DNA of 64,000 nucleotides from JAHJRJ01 sp037443685 (GCA_037443685.1 JBBINX010000004.1:1-64000), one strand, 5' to 3'; shown: positions 46,822-57,572, counted from the stretch's first letter. The notes: generated by a model not told the origin, from the letters alone. A program made the numbers and translations.

Positions 46822-47622
46822 ATGAGACACAAACTAATTGCTGGCAATTGGAAAATGAACAAAGACATTCACGAAACCGTAACTCTCGTTAATGAGATAA
46901 AAGAAAGAATTCAAAGTCTGGAAACTTCTCCGGTTAAAGTGGGTGTTGACATTGTAATCTGTCCGTCTCTTGTGTCGCTCGTAGTTGCTAGTGGGCTGAT
47001 CAGAGGAAGTCAGATTAAACTTGGAGCGCAAAATATGTTTCATCAAAACGATGGTGCTTACACCGGCGAGATTTCAGCAAAAATGCTTAAAGCTGTCGGA
47101 TGTGAATATGTGATACTCGGACACTCCGAACGTCGCCAGTTTTTTAAAGAGAGTAACGAACTTATAAACCTGAAAATTAAACAGGCATTAGCAAACGATC
47201 TGATTCCCATTATATGTGTTGGCGAGACACTCGAAGAACGTGAATCAGGAGTGACCGATAATATCATCGCAACTCAAGTTAAAAGTGTGCTCACGGGACT
47301 TACGATGCAGGAGATTGAAAAAATTGTAATTGCTTATGAACCGGTTTGGGCAATCGGAACCGGAAAGACTGCAACTAAAGAGCAGGCAAATCAAGTTCAT
47401 AAATTAATTAGAAAAATAGTATCGCAACTATACTCGTGGGCAATTGCGGAAAAACTAATTATTCAATATGGCGGTAGTGTAAATGCACAAAACGCATATG
47501 AGTTGCTCACGCAATCGGATATTGATGGTGCATTAGTCGGCGGTGCTTGCTTGAAATCAGATTCTTTTACATCAATTATTGGAGCAACTATAGAAGCAAA
47601 GGAAAAACGGGGACAAAATTGA
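46822..47622 (+). CDS. tpiA: Triosephosphate isomerase
   Basis: Interconverts glyceraldehyde 3-phosphate and dihydroxyacetone phosphate. 266 aa. 'LIAGNWKMNKD' (catalytic Lys), 'VILGHSERRQFF' (catalytic His), 'IAYEPVWAIGTGKTAT' (catalytic Glu and mobile loop) and 'IQYGGSVNAQNA' with 'DGALVGGACLK' (phosphate binding) are all present. It lies 47 bp after sucC on the same strand, and the coding part is complete before the N gap. Confidence 0.97.
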   Translation: MRHKLIAGNWKMNKDIHETVTLVNEIKERIQSLETSPVKVGVDIVICPSLVSLVVASGLIRGSQIKLGAQNMFHQNDGAYTGEISAKMLKAVGCEYVILGHSERRQFFKESNELINLKIKQALANDLIPIICVGETLEERESGVTDNIIATQVKSVLTGLTMQEIEKIVIAYEPVWAIGTGKTATKEQANQVHKLIRKIVSQLYSWAIAEKLIIQYGGSVNAQNAYELLTQSDIDGALVGGACLKSDSFTSIIGATIEAKEKRGQN

Positions 47623-47635
47623 CTGCTTTGTAGGT

Positions 47636-47645
47636 NNNNNNNNNN
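47636..47645. other. Assembly gap (10 N)
   Basis: Ten Ns, probably a placeholder, between tpiA and the GH2-like gene. Missing sequence of unknown size may hold further elements. Confidence 0.99.
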
Positions 47646-47667
47646 ATCTATATATTAATAAAATTTA

Positions 47668-47696
47668 TTGCATTCCGAACAATTTTTTATTATATT
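47668..47696 (+). promoter_or_regulatory. Candidate sigma-70 promoter of the GH2-like/smc operon
   Basis: TTGCAT at 47668-47673, a 17-bp spacer and TATATT at 47691-47696, about 100 bp before the TTG start of the GH2-like gene. Confidence 0.45.
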
Positions 47697-47797
47697 ATAA
47701 CCCGGAAATAGTAAATTTTACCTGAATATAGCACTTTTAATAAAGGTTCTAAGTATTATCCCTCGAAATTATTCATACCAAAAGGAAATTTAAAAAA

Positions 47798-50458
47798 TTG
47801 GGAAAATTCCATCGCACATTTGTGCTTTTGATAATAATTTTTCTTTTTAATGCACATTTTAACTTTTTATTCTCGCAAGCAAATCTTTTTGATACGAAAA
47901 AAAAATTTTTCGAGAATGGACAGCCCACCCCTCGGGGTATCGACGTTGGGATGTTTGCCGATACACCTGTACGCCTTAAAGTAGATTTATCAGGTAATTG
48001 GTTATATAATTACAGAGACGAAGAATGGAAAAATGTTGTTGTTCCCAGTGCTTATGCGTATGAAGAGAAAGTTACATTTCAAAGAAAATTTGAGATTACT
48101 GCCGATATGCTCGACCGTTATAATTTTTCTTTAGTCGTTTATGGAATCAATTATCAAAGTGAAATTAATATTAACGGTAATTTTGTTGGCAGACACATGG
48201 GAGGTTATACCTCGTTTACACTTCCGATTCGGGAAAACGTTTTACTTGTAGGACACGAAAATGTTATTAAAGTTACCGTCAATAACTTCTTAACAGTCAA
48301 CACTACTCTACCGCTTAGACAGCAAGTCGGTGGATGGCGTAACTATGGAGGTATATTCAGAGACATTTATCTTCTTGCCACTCCCAAAATATTCATCAGC
48401 GATTTGTATTTAAAATCCGAAAAATCTTCCGACTACAAGAATGTAAAAATAAATCTGAAAACTACAATTGAAAATGTGGGATTCAATTTAACTGACACAG
48501 AAAAATCTAAAAATGCATTCACTGCTTTCTCGGTTGAAGTGTACGAAAAATTATCCGATGCGCTGGTGGGTAGGAGTGCAATCATCCCCTTCGAAGTTGC
48601 TATTAAAAAGCAAAAAGAGATTAACGTTGATATTCCACTATCAAACCCGAAACTTTGGTCGCCCGATTTTCCAGATTTATACATTATTAAATGCAATATC
48701 ATTCGGGTCGAAGGAAAAGAAACTTTTCCGATTGATGAATATGTTTTAAATTATGGAATACACGATGTAAAATTTAAAGGAAGCACAATTCTTTTTAATA
48801 ATACTCCTCTACAAATTAAGGGCGTGTTGTGGTGCGAAGATCACCCATTTTTCGGTTCGGCGATGACTTATGAAGCGATGGAAAAAGACGTTGCTATGAT
48901 TAAAACCACAGGTGCAAATCTAATACGCTTCTTACATCCACCGCATCCATATATGTTAAATTTATGCGATAGATACGGAATTTTAGCGATGCAAGAAATT
49001 CCTGTAACTCAAGTTCCTGCAGAAATTTTAGATAAAGAATTTTACACCGACCTTGCGCAAACGTATGCCAAAGAGATGGTCTTTCGCGATAGAAATCATC
49101 CTTCAGTTCTCGCCTGGGGAATTGGAAGCGATATAGAATTTTCACGAAAATCATTGTCTGTAACATCGAAATATGTTGAATCGTTGCGTAAAACTATTTT
49201 AAATTTAGACGACCGCCCAATTTATTTGTCTGTTCCCTCCGGTTTTATACGAGTAGATTTTTATAAAGAGATTTTGGATAAAGTTGATATTACTTCTATC
49301 TCCACATTCGCAGGAGTCGACGGAAGTATAAGTAAGTTTCGTGAGGAATTGACTTTTTGGAAAGAGAATTATCGTGACAAAGCATTAATAGTTGGAAAAT
49401 ACGGTAAAGAAATTAAACCTACGAACAGGAACGGTTATAGCGATCCATTTTCTCTGGAAGCACAGGCGAGGTATGCTTGGCAAGCATTCGAGGTAATTAA
49501 AGAATTGAAACTCGTCGGTGGAGTTTTGTGGTCGTTTAACGACTGGCACACTGAAAGACCCTCGCTTTCAACACCATCAGGCGACCCGTATCTGATGACG
49601 ATGGGAATAGTTAGCTACGACCGCGAGCGGCGTGTAGTTTACGACGTTATTAGAAATGTTTTTAACAACGAAAAAGTCTCTGCTTTACCGGTCGGCAATT
49701 ATTCTTCGAGCGCTCCGGTAATTTATGTGCTGGTAGGATTGTTTGTGCTCATCTCGTTAGCATTCTTCTACAATAGTAATCGTCGTTTTCGTGAAAACAT
49801 AAACCGATCACTCACACGCAATTATAACTTTTTTGCAGATGTTCGCGACCAAAGAATAATTCCTATTAGTCACAGCGTCTTGCTTTGTTTATTATTCTCA
49901 ATTACTTTGGCAATTATTTCATCGAGTATTATTTCACATTACCGGTATAACGTTCTTGCTGATAATATATTGAGTCAATTTTTATCGGATACTATTAAAG
50001 AGTGGATGATTACACTTGTTTGGCAGCCAATAATCTATATATTATATTTTTCGGTTATCATTTTTGTACTGATAATGTTTTTAGCGCTCATAGTAAAGTT
50101 TTTCTCTTTATTTATAAGGGTTAAAGTATATTTGTATCACGCTTTTTCGATAACAATATGGTCGTTAGTTCCTATGATCATTTTAATTCCTCTCAGTATG
50201 ATATTGTTTCGTATTATGGAATCTCCCGTTTATATTCTTCCTGCGATCGGGTTAATTTTGTTAGTAAAAATATGGTCGCTGTACCGCCTATTCAAAGGTA
50301 TCTCGATTATATATGACGTTAATCCGGGAAAAATTTACGGAATTGGAATCATCTTGATATTGGTTATTTCAGGTATTATCTACGGATATTTTGATTATTC
50401 CCACTCAACATCTATATATTTAAAATATCTTTTTGAAGCTAACACACTTATTTGGTAA
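47798..50458 (+). CDS. Membrane-anchored GH2-like protein lacking both catalytic glutamates
   Basis: 886 aa from a TTG start; the signal peptide begins at once, AAAAGGA lies 11 bp upstream, and no other start fits. Residues about 60-200 are the sugar-binding jelly roll ('QQVGGWRNYGGIFRDIYL'), 205-340 the Ig-like domain and about 350-640 the TIM barrel ('TTGANLIRFLHPPHPYMLNLCDRYGILAMQE', 'RDRNHPSVLAWG'). In active GH2 enzymes the acid/base is the Glu of 'GNE'; here it is GSD (Asp445). The nucleophile Glu of 'EYG' is Lys534 in 'VGKYGKE'. About six membrane helices follow (about 648-880), somewhat Yip1-like. It is probably a non-catalytic carbohydrate-binding or sensor protein. smc starts 15 bp after its stop. 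Confidence 0.82.
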   Translation: MGKFHRTFVLLIIIFLFNAHFNFLFSQANLFDTKKKFFENGQPTPRGIDVGMFADTPVRLKVDLSGNWLYNYRDEEWKNVVVPSAYAYEEKVTFQRKFEITADMLDRYNFSLVVYGINYQSEININGNFVGRHMGGYTSFTLPIRENVLLVGHENVIKVTVNNFLTVNTTLPLRQQVGGWRNYGGIFRDIYLLATPKIFISDLYLKSEKSSDYKNVKINLKTTIENVGFNLTDTEKSKNAFTAFSVEVYEKLSDALVGRSAIIPFEVAIKKQKEINVDIPLSNPKLWSPDFPDLYIIKCNIIRVEGKETFPIDEYVLNYGIHDVKFKGSTILFNNTPLQIKGVLWCEDHPFFGSAMTYEAMEKDVAMIKTTGANLIRFLHPPHPYMLNLCDRYGILAMQEIPVTQVPAEILDKEFYTDLAQTYAKEMVFRDRNHPSVLAWGIGSDIEFSRKSLSVTSKYVESLRKTILNLDDRPIYLSVPSGFIRVDFYKEILDKVDITSISTFAGVDGSISKFREELTFWKENYRDKALIVGKYGKEIKPTNRNGYSDPFSLEAQARYAWQAFEVIKELKLVGGVLWSFNDWHTERPSLSTPSGDPYLMTMGIVSYDRERRVVYDVIRNVFNNEKVSALPVGNYSSSAPVIYVLVGLFVLISLAFFYNSNRRFRENINRSLTRNYNFFADVRDQRIIPISHSVLLCLLFSITLAIISSSIISHYRYNVLADNILSQFLSDTIKEWMITLVWQPIIYILYFSVIIFVLIMFLALIVKFFSLFIRVKVYLYHAFSITIWSLVPMIILIPLSMILFRIMESPVYILPAIGLILLVKIWSLYRLFKGISIIYDVNPGKIYGIGIILILVISGIIYGYFDYSHSTSIYLKYLFEANTLIW

Positions 50459-50473
50459 GATAATTTCAATTAA

Positions 50474-53400
50474 ATGTATCTATCTAAAATAGAAATATTC
50501 GGATTTAAGTCGTTTGCACAAGAGGTAAACCTCAATTTCGATTCAGGTATTACAGCAATTGTAGGTCCGAACGGTTGTGGAAAGACAAATATCGTCGATG
50601 CGATAAGATGGGCGCTCGGCGAACAACGATACAGTACACTTCGCTCGGATAAGATGGAAGACGTAATCTTTAACGGCACTAAACATCGTAAACCTTTAAG
50701 TATGGCGGAAGTATCGTTGGTTATCGAAAACACAAGAGGTATTTTGCCAACGGATTATTCTCAAGTTACAATCACTCGTCGCGTTTACCGCTCAGGTGAA
50801 AGCGAATACCTCCTCAACAAAGTTCCGTGCCGTCTCAAAGATATACTCGACCTTTTTATGGATACAGGAATGGGGGCAGATGCTTACTCTGTTATCGAAT
50901 TAAAAATGGTCGAGACGATCTTAAGCGATAAAACAGACGAACGGCGTCGGTTGTTTGAAGAAGCTGCCGGTGTAACAAAATACAAACACCGTAGGAAAGC
51001 CGCATACCGGAAATTAGAGAGTGTCCAACAAGATTTAGTACGTGTCAATGATATTGTAAAAGAAGTTCAAAAAACTGTTAACGCACTAGAACGGCAATCG
51101 AAGCGGGCTGAACAATATAACGAAATCTCTCAAAATCTTCGTGTTTTGGAAATCGACTTACTCGAGCGCGAATATGCTTATCTGCATGGGAAAAGAGAAC
51201 CATTGAGCGAACGATTAGAACGAATCACTCTGTCAAAAAATAAAATCGATAACGAGCTTGCAGAACAAGAAGAATTATTAGACAGGATGAGAATCGCAAT
51301 AAGTGAAGTCGAGGGAAAGCTGATAGAAACTCAATCCGAATTAGCCGGTTTAATTTCAGGCAAGCATGAATTGAACGAATCGATAATTATCGGTAATGAG
51401 CGCTGCAGTTCACTCACGTTAAATATAGAACGATACGAGAAAGAAAAAGTAGAGCTATCTTTGCAAAAAGATGCGTTAGAAGAACGAAAAGCTATTCTTA
51501 TTCAACAAATCGAAAACCTAACTGTTGACGTTGAAAATGCAACAGATGATTATAACCACACTGCCACTGAATTTCAATCTCTTAAAAGTTTTCTCGAAGA
51601 GAAGAAATTGGAAGTTCAAAAATACAACGATGAGGTAATTTCTTTAATCCACGAGCTTGTTCAGAAGAACGGTGAAAAAAATATTTTAGAAGAAAGGATT
51701 GAGGGTCTCGGTCGGCGTGCTGCAAGTATTAATGAAGATATTGTGTATTTTAAGCAGGAGGTAAGTAGTTGCACGGAAAAAGTTGCATCGATGACGGTAA
51801 AAGATAAAGAATTACACGGGCAATTTGTTCGGGAAGAAATGGAGTTACTACAGATTAATTCTGCTGCTCAACAGATCAAATTGGAAATTGAAAATATACA
51901 GCAACAAGAGCTTGATTTAAAAAATGAAATTCATCGTATAACAGCAAAGATCGATTTTCAGACAGGGTTAATAAAAGGATATGAAGGTAGAGACGAGGCA
52001 ACGAAGTTTTTATTATCCGGGAGCTTTCAAACTAAAACTAAATACATAACAGTTGCCGAAGTAATCAACACAGAAGAAAAATATCGGATTGCAATCCAAT
52101 CAGCATTGGGTGAAGCGGCTAATTACTTGATTGTCGAAAAGGAAACCGACGGATATGCGGCTATTGCTGAACTGGATAAACAGGGCAAGGGGAAAGCATT
52201 ATTTTTCTGTTTGGACAGAGTTCCGAAAATAAGTCGGACTAAAAACATATCTGTCAGCTCGTTGACTTGGGCATCTCAGGTTGTAAAAGTTAAAGAACCT
52301 TATCGTGAATTGATTAACTTTCTATTGAATGATGTAATAATAGTAGATAAAATTACTGCAATACCAAATTCGATTCTCGGTGTAAAATACGTTGCGTTGA
52401 ATGGAAATATCAAGACAAGCAGCGGCACTTTACGCGGTGGGAGTCAACAACAAGATGAAGGGGGTTTGATAGGTTTAAGAGATCAAATAGAAGAGTTGGA
52501 ATCGGATAAATCGAAAATTCTTCAAGAACTTGAAAAAGTAAATTCTTTACACATTCAAAAACTTAAAAGTCTGGATGAGATAGATATAAAAACGGCTACG
52601 GACAAGGTTAAGAGTTTGGAACGTGAGATGACCACAATCGAAATGAAAATTGCCCAAGTTGAATTCGAGAAAAAACGCGCTCACGATTCTTTGAAAAGGA
52701 TAGATATAGAAGTTGTAGGAATCGCTGAAGAAAAAGCAGAGCTTTCGAAAGAAATTGAGTTACTCACACCTCAATTAGAAGCGATGGAAAAATCGAAATC
52801 CGAACTAGAAGAGAAAATTTTGACCGTGAACACAGAACTCGAAAACCTGAACCGGATGTGGGGCGAACTTTCAAAGAAGGTAAACGATGCCGAGAAAAAA
52901 CTTATTACGATTCAAGGCGATCGAAGGAACGCAAACCTTGAACTAACTAGTATTCGATCGACAATTAGTGGAATTGAAGCCACTTTTTCGAAGCGTAGAG
53001 ACGAAGTTGACGCAGCGAAAAACGATGTAGAGCGAATATCGACTGAGCTTCAAGCGGATAACGAAAAATTGCTAGCATTAAAAACAATACTGAGAGATAT
53101 TGAATCTAAAAAGAAAGANNNNNNNNNNGGAATATAACGAGAGACGGAATGCTATACATTCGGTCGAATTAAAAATCAAAGACGATCGCCGAATTCACGA
53201 CGAAAACTTAAAGTTGCTCCACGATGTAGATATTAAAATTTCAGAAATAAATTCAAATATTCAGCATCTTAAAGAACGGGCGCTGAATGAATTCGAGCTT
53301 GAGTTAAGGCTCAAAACTTATCCCGAAGGCGAGTGGGTTGATTTTGCCGCCAAGCGTGAGGAAGTTCGTCAGATAAAAGAACGAATCAGGATGTTAGGCG

Positions 53401-54032
53401 CAATTAATTTTGCAGCGTTCGACGAATTTCAATCTGAAAGTGAACGGTTGAATTTTCTAACACAACAACGGGACGACTTACTTGAAGCCGAGCGAACCCT
53501 ATTAAGCACTATTGAAGAAATTAACAATACTGCCCAGAGAAAATTCCATGAAACTTTCGATCAAATCCGTGATAATTTTATCAAGACTTTTAAGAGTCTA
53601 TTCGACGAAGGCGACGAATGCGATTTACGTTTAGAAGAAGGGATTGACCCACTAGAAGCTGGAATCGAGATTATTGCAAAACCAAGAGGCAAACGTCCGA
53701 CCTCGATAGACCTCCTTTCCGGCGGTGAAAAAACTTTGACCGCTATTGCGCTATTGTTCGCAATTTATTTAGTAAAACCAAGTCCATTCTGCATACTCGA
53801 CGAGGTTGACGCTCCATTAGATGATTCGAATATCGACAGGTACACGAGGATACTTCACAAGTTTTCCGACAACACGCAGTTTATAGTTGTTACCCACAAC
53901 AAACGGACGATGGAAGCCGCACACGCACTCTATGGTGTAACTATGGAAGAAGAAGGGATCTCAAAAATAGTAACCGTCAGATTTAACGAGGAAGCTCGTG
54001 TAAGATCAGCTACAATAGTTAGCGGTGTATAA
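50474..54032 (+). CDS. smc: Chromosome segregation ATPase SMC (interrupted by assembly gap)
   Basis: One gene split by ten Ns at 53119-53128. About 881 residues lie before and 301 after, near the usual total of 1170-1200, so little sequence is missing. The two parts are out of frame by one as scaffolded, so the true gap length should be a multiple of three. 'GPNGCGKTNIVDAIRWALGEQ' is Walker A, long coiled coils flank a hinge (about 500-665), and 'LLSGGEKTLTAIALLFA' with 'CILDEVDAPLDD' are the signature and Walker B. The protein condenses and organises the chromosome together with ScpA/ScpB, which are not in this window. Confidence 0.95.
53119..53128. other. Assembly gap (10 N) inside smc
   Basis: Ten Ns in the C-terminal coiled coil of SMC. 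Reading-frame continuity implies a real length divisible by three, if neighbouring bases are correct. Confidence 0.99.
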
Positions 54033-54037
54033 AGGAT

Positions 54038-54769
54038 ATGATAAATGTGTTCGTAGATTTCGACGGTACAATTACGCAAGGAGATGTTGGCGATTTGTTT
54101 TTCGAAAGATTCGGCGGTAAAGTTGCAACTCAGGCAGTTCAAGATTACCGTTCTGGTTTAATAAATGCCGTTGAATGTTTTACCCGCGAAGCTAATGCTT
54201 GTGTTATTTCAACAAAGGCTGATGTAGATGAATTTATTGACCAACAGAAAATTGATCAAACTTTTATCGACTTCATAGCTTTTTGTAATCAACATAAGGA
54301 TGGCGAAAGACAGGTAAATTATTTTATTGTAAGTGATGGAATAGATTATTACATCCAACGTATTCTTGGAAACAATGGGTTGCAAAAAGTGCCATATTTT
54401 TCTAATCGCATTACTTTTAATGAGAAAGCTGATGGAATAGATCTTCAAATTGAATTTCCATATACTGATGAAGAATGCGACAGATGTGCGTCTTGCAAAC
54501 GGAATCATATACTCACACTATCCGGCGATGATGATATAATTGTTTACATAGGTGAAGGTTATTCTGATTTTTGTCCGGTAAAATTTGCCGATATCGTTTT
54601 TGCTAAAGATGAGCTTCAAACACATTGTCAAAAAGAAAATATCTCTTACAACCTTTATAAAAATTTTGAAGATATCATTGAAAAGTTAGAAGGTATTTTG
54701 AATAAAAAAAGAATACGAAAGCGCCAACAAGCAGAATTTAACCGTAAGGAAATCCTTTTAGCTGGTTAA
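54038..54769 (+). CDS. MtnX-like HAD-family phosphatase
   Basis: 243 aa, HAD subfamily IB. 'VFVDFDGTITQGDVGD' has the two catalytic Asp residues (DxD), 'YFIVSDGIDYYIQRIL' the Ser motif and 'IVYIGEGYSDFCPVKFAD' the acidic motif IV with Asp. A 'CDRCASCKRNHI' segment is the conserved cysteine motif of the MtnX-type group (2-hydroxy-3-keto-5-methylthiopentenyl-1-phosphate phosphatase of methionine salvage). No other salvage genes are near, so the true substrate is open. It begins 5 bp after smc. Confidence 0.8.
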   Translation: MINVFVDFDGTITQGDVGDLFFERFGGKVATQAVQDYRSGLINAVECFTREANACVISTKADVDEFIDQQKIDQTFIDFIAFCNQHKDGERQVNYFIVSDGIDYYIQRILGNNGLQKVPYFSNRITFNEKADGIDLQIEFPYTDEECDRCASCKRNHILTLSGDDDIIVYIGEGYSDFCPVKFADIVFAKDELQTHCQKENISYNLYKNFEDIIEKLEGILNKKRIRKRQQAEFNRKEILLAG

Positions 54770-54811
54770 TTAAATCAGATATGTGTTTAAAGAAAACATA
54801 CAAATTAAAAA

Positions 54812-55402
54812 ATGGATATAAGAAAGATACTTTTTAAATACAGGAGTTATACACCAATACCTTTCATCCTATTGATGATAATTTTTGCAAAACCTACATT
54901 ATTAAGCATCATCGGTGGTTTTATAATTTTGGCAATCGGTGAATTTGTTAGGTTGTGGGGAGTTTCTATTGCCGGGAGTGAAACACGCACAACCGGTGCA
55001 GTCGGCAGTTCGGCGCTTGTAACAAGCGGTCCATTTGCTTATCTACGAAATCCTCTTTATCTCGGAAATATATGTATGTATCTAGGTGTCGGTATAATGT
55101 CGTGGGCTGGGTTTCCTCTGCTCCCCATTATCACTCTTGTTTACTTCATATTTCAATACACGATGATTATAAGTTTAGAAGAAGAATATTTAATAAAGAC
55201 ATACGGTACAGAATATCAACGGTATAAAAAATTCGTTCCAAAATTTTTTCCATCATTCAAAAAATATAATTCCTGCGATGCGTATCAACCGACACTCGAT
55301 TGGAAGCGTGGAATCAAATCGGAGAATAGGACTTTTCAAGCAATCGGTTTAATTGTTTTCATTATAATAATAATCTGGGTAGGGAAGAAATGCGGGTTAT
55401 GA
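54812..55402 (+). CDS. Isoprenylcysteine carboxyl methyltransferase-family membrane protein
   Basis: 196 aa with about five membrane helices. 'LVTSGPFAYLRNPLYLGNICMYLG' is the signature SAM-binding helix-loop (R-NP-Y) of the ICMT/PEMT-like group, and 'LEEEYLIKTYGTEYQRYKKFVPKFFP' is the conserved C-terminal motif. Bacteria lack prenylated proteins of the eukaryotic kind, so the acceptor is probably a lipid or small molecule. The 3' end overlaps lpxB by 13 bp, so co-translation with lipid A genes is likely; a role in envelope lipid modification is only an inference. Confidence 0.85.
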   Translation: MDIRKILFKYRSYTPIPFILLMIIFAKPTLLSIIGGFIILAIGEFVRLWGVSIAGSETRTTGAVGSSALVTSGPFAYLRNPLYLGNICMYLGVGIMSWAGFPLLPIITLVYFIFQYTMIISLEEEYLIKTYGTEYQRYKKFVPKFFPSFKKYNSCDAYQPTLDWKRGIKSENRTFQAIGLIVFIIIIIWVGKKCGL

Positions 55403-56514
55403 TAATAACCGGAGAAGCTTCTGGTGATTTACACGGTGCGGGTGTTGTGAAGGAACTGAAACAAAGAAACTCAGCTATTGAGATTTATGGCATTGGAGGC
55501 GACCGGATGCAGCGAGAAGGAATGCAAATTATCTATCATGTAAGAGAATTATCAGTTATGGGATTCTGGGAAGTTCTGAAACATTTGCCGACAATTCGTT
55601 CTGTAGAAAAGACGCTCAACGCAATGTTATTATATAGACGTCCAGATATTTTATTGTTGATTGACTATCCCGGATTTAATTTGCGTCTAGCGGAAAAAGC
55701 TCACAAGTTAGGAATAAAAATATTTTACTATATCAGTCCGCAAGTTTGGGCTTGGAATTCGGGAAGAATTAAAAAAATTAAGCAATTCATAGACAAATTG
55801 TTTGTGATATTCGCATTCGAGATTGATATATACAAAAAAACTGGTATTGATGTTGAGTTTGTCGGACATCCGTTATTGGATATTCCAGAACCTACACAAG
55901 AAAAATCGGAGTTTTGTAAACGGTATGGTTTCGATAAATCCAAGCCGATAATCGGACTTTTCCCCGGCAGTCGTAAACAGGAGCTTGAGAATATTTTCCC
56001 TCAAATGCTGCAAGCTGGCATCATTTTAGAAACCGAATTGAGTGCGCAAATAGCAATTGGTGCCGCTTCGATTTTAGAAGCTGATTATATTAAATCTTTT
56101 TTAGATGCAGAAACTTCGGTTAAATTATTGCAGAACGCAACCCACGATTTGATGAAGAACTGCGATGTCGCTATTGTTACGTCAGGCACTGCTACCCTCG
56201 AAACGGCTATTTACCAAACGCCGATGATAATTGTTTATAACACATCGTGGCTTACTTATATACTCGGCAGGGTTTTAATAAAAATAAAAAATATCGGACT
56301 TGTAAATATTATATCAGGAAAAACAATAGTTCCTGAATTGATACAACATAAAGCTAAAGCCCAAAAGATTGCTGCTGAGGCAAAAAGATATTTAACGGAC
56401 ACCGATTTAGCCACTAGAACACGACTGGATTTAAAAATGGTGTACGAAAAACTCGGAACGCCAGGTGCAGCAAAGCGGGTTGCTGAAAATATTTTAAATG
56501 CAATTAAGATATGA
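55390..56514 (+). CDS. lpxB: Lipid-A-disaccharide synthase
   Basis: Condenses UDP-diacylglucosamine with lipid X to make the lipid A disaccharide at the inner membrane. 374 aa, typical. 'ITGEASGDLHGAGVVKEL' is the N-terminal signature, 'LIDYPGFNLRLAEKAH' and 'YYISPQVWAWNSGRIKKIK' follow, 'LFPGSRKQELENIFP' and 'CDVAIVTSGTATLETAIYQTPMIIVY' form the UDP-sugar half. It is followed by lpxK with an ATGA overlap. Together with kdsB it shows a standard Kdo-lipid A pathway. Confidence 0.96.
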   Translation: MRVMIITGEASGDLHGAGVVKELKQRNSAIEIYGIGGDRMQREGMQIIYHVRELSVMGFWEVLKHLPTIRSVEKTLNAMLLYRRPDILLLIDYPGFNLRLAEKAHKLGIKIFYYISPQVWAWNSGRIKKIKQFIDKLFVIFAFEIDIYKKTGIDVEFVGHPLLDIPEPTQEKSEFCKRYGFDKSKPIIGLFPGSRKQELENIFPQMLQAGIILETELSAQIAIGAASILEADYIKSFLDAETSVKLLQNATHDLMKNCDVAIVTSGTATLETAIYQTPMIIVYNTSWLTYILGRVLIKIKNIGLVNIISGKTIVPELIQHKAKAQKIAAEAKRYLTDTDLATRTRLDLKMVYEKLGTPGAAKRVAENILNAIKI

Positions 56515-57548
56515 ATACCTACTGGAAAATATTCTTGCTTCCTTTTTCGTTTTTGTATTCAATTATCATCTTTATCAGAAATTTATTTTATGACATAAGA
56601 GTATTCAAAGTGAATAAAGTAAATGTTCCCGTAATCTCAATCGGTAATTTAACCGCTGGCGGTACGGGTAAAACTCCAGTTATTGAGTACTTGTTAAATT
56701 TTTTAAAAAAGAAAAATATTAAAGCGGCGGTTATCAGCCGTGGTTACAAACGTAGCTCAAAAGGCACATTAATCGTATCCGATGGGAGTTCACTAAAAGC
56801 AAACCCAGATGATGCAGGCGACGAACCGTATCAAATTGCATTTAAATTTCTAGAAACTGTTGTGGTAGTGGACGATAACCGTTATAGAGGTGCAAAGTTG
56901 GTGGCGGAAAAATTCAACCCGCAGGTAATATTGTTAGACGACGGTTTTCAGCATCGAAGAATTCATCGTGATTTAGATGTAGTGTTGATCGATGTAACAA
57001 AACCACCGCACCAACAATATATGTTGCCCGCAGGAATGAGGCGTGAACAGTTATCGTCACTAAAACGTGCAGATGTTTTATTATTTACGAGGTGGAATGA
57101 TGATACGAAATTTGATGTTTCAAAGTATCAATGTACGTCGACTGGAAAAATCCAGTTCGTGCCAACGAAATTGGTAAAGTTCGATAAGAGTGAAATAATC
57201 AATCTCGGTCACATCAACAATAAAAATTGTTCAGCTTTTTGTGGAATCGGAAATCCAGGTTCTTTCCAAAGCCATCTTAAAAATTTAGGATTTCAAGTTA
57301 CGAATATAAGAATATTTCCAGATCATCATCATTATAGATTAAATGATTTGGAGTTGATTAGGAATGATTATAGCAGAAAAGCAGATATCATCATTACTAC
57401 AGAAAAAGATTGTGTTCGATTAGAAAAATTTAAAAATGAATTAGCTGGTTTTCCATTGTACTTTCTTGAAATAAGTACTCGCTTCATCGCGGGTGAAAGT
57501 GTGTTGGTCGAAAAAATATCAAGTTTATCAAATATAACAAATAATTAA
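56511..57548 (+). CDS. lpxK: Tetraacyldisaccharide 4'-kinase
   Basis: Phosphorylates the 4' position of the lipid A disaccharide made by the upstream lpxB product. 345 aa. An N-terminal membrane helix precedes 'VISIGNLTAGGTGKTPVIEYL' (Walker A), 'AVISRGYKRSS', 'DDAGDEPYQIAFKF' and 'ILLDDGFQHRRIHRDLDVVLID' (catalytic DDGFQH). The C-terminal part includes 'FPDHHHYRLNDLELI' and 'ITTEKDCVRLEKF'. The start overlaps lpxB by 4 bp. Confidence 0.95.
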   Translation: MNTYWKIFLLPFSFLYSIIIFIRNLFYDIRVFKVNKVNVPVISIGNLTAGGTGKTPVIEYLLNFLKKKNIKAAVISRGYKRSSKGTLIVSDGSSLKANPDDAGDEPYQIAFKFLETVVVVDDNRYRGAKLVAEKFNPQVILLDDGFQHRRIHRDLDVVLIDVTKPPHQQYMLPAGMRREQLSSLKRADVLLFTRWNDDTKFDVSKYQCTSTGKIQFVPTKLVKFDKSEIINLGHINNKNCSAFCGIGNPGSFQSHLKNLGFQVTNIRIFPDHHHYRLNDLELIRNDYSRKADIIITTEKDCVRLEKFKNELAGFPLYFLEISTRFIAGESVLVEKISSLSNITNN

Positions 57549-57572
57549 TTAATAAAAGGAGAATTACAAAAG

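Noticed and set aside
53100..54032. A separate second SMC-like gene
   Set aside because: It is the continuation of smc after the 10-N gap; the combined length fits one SMC protein.
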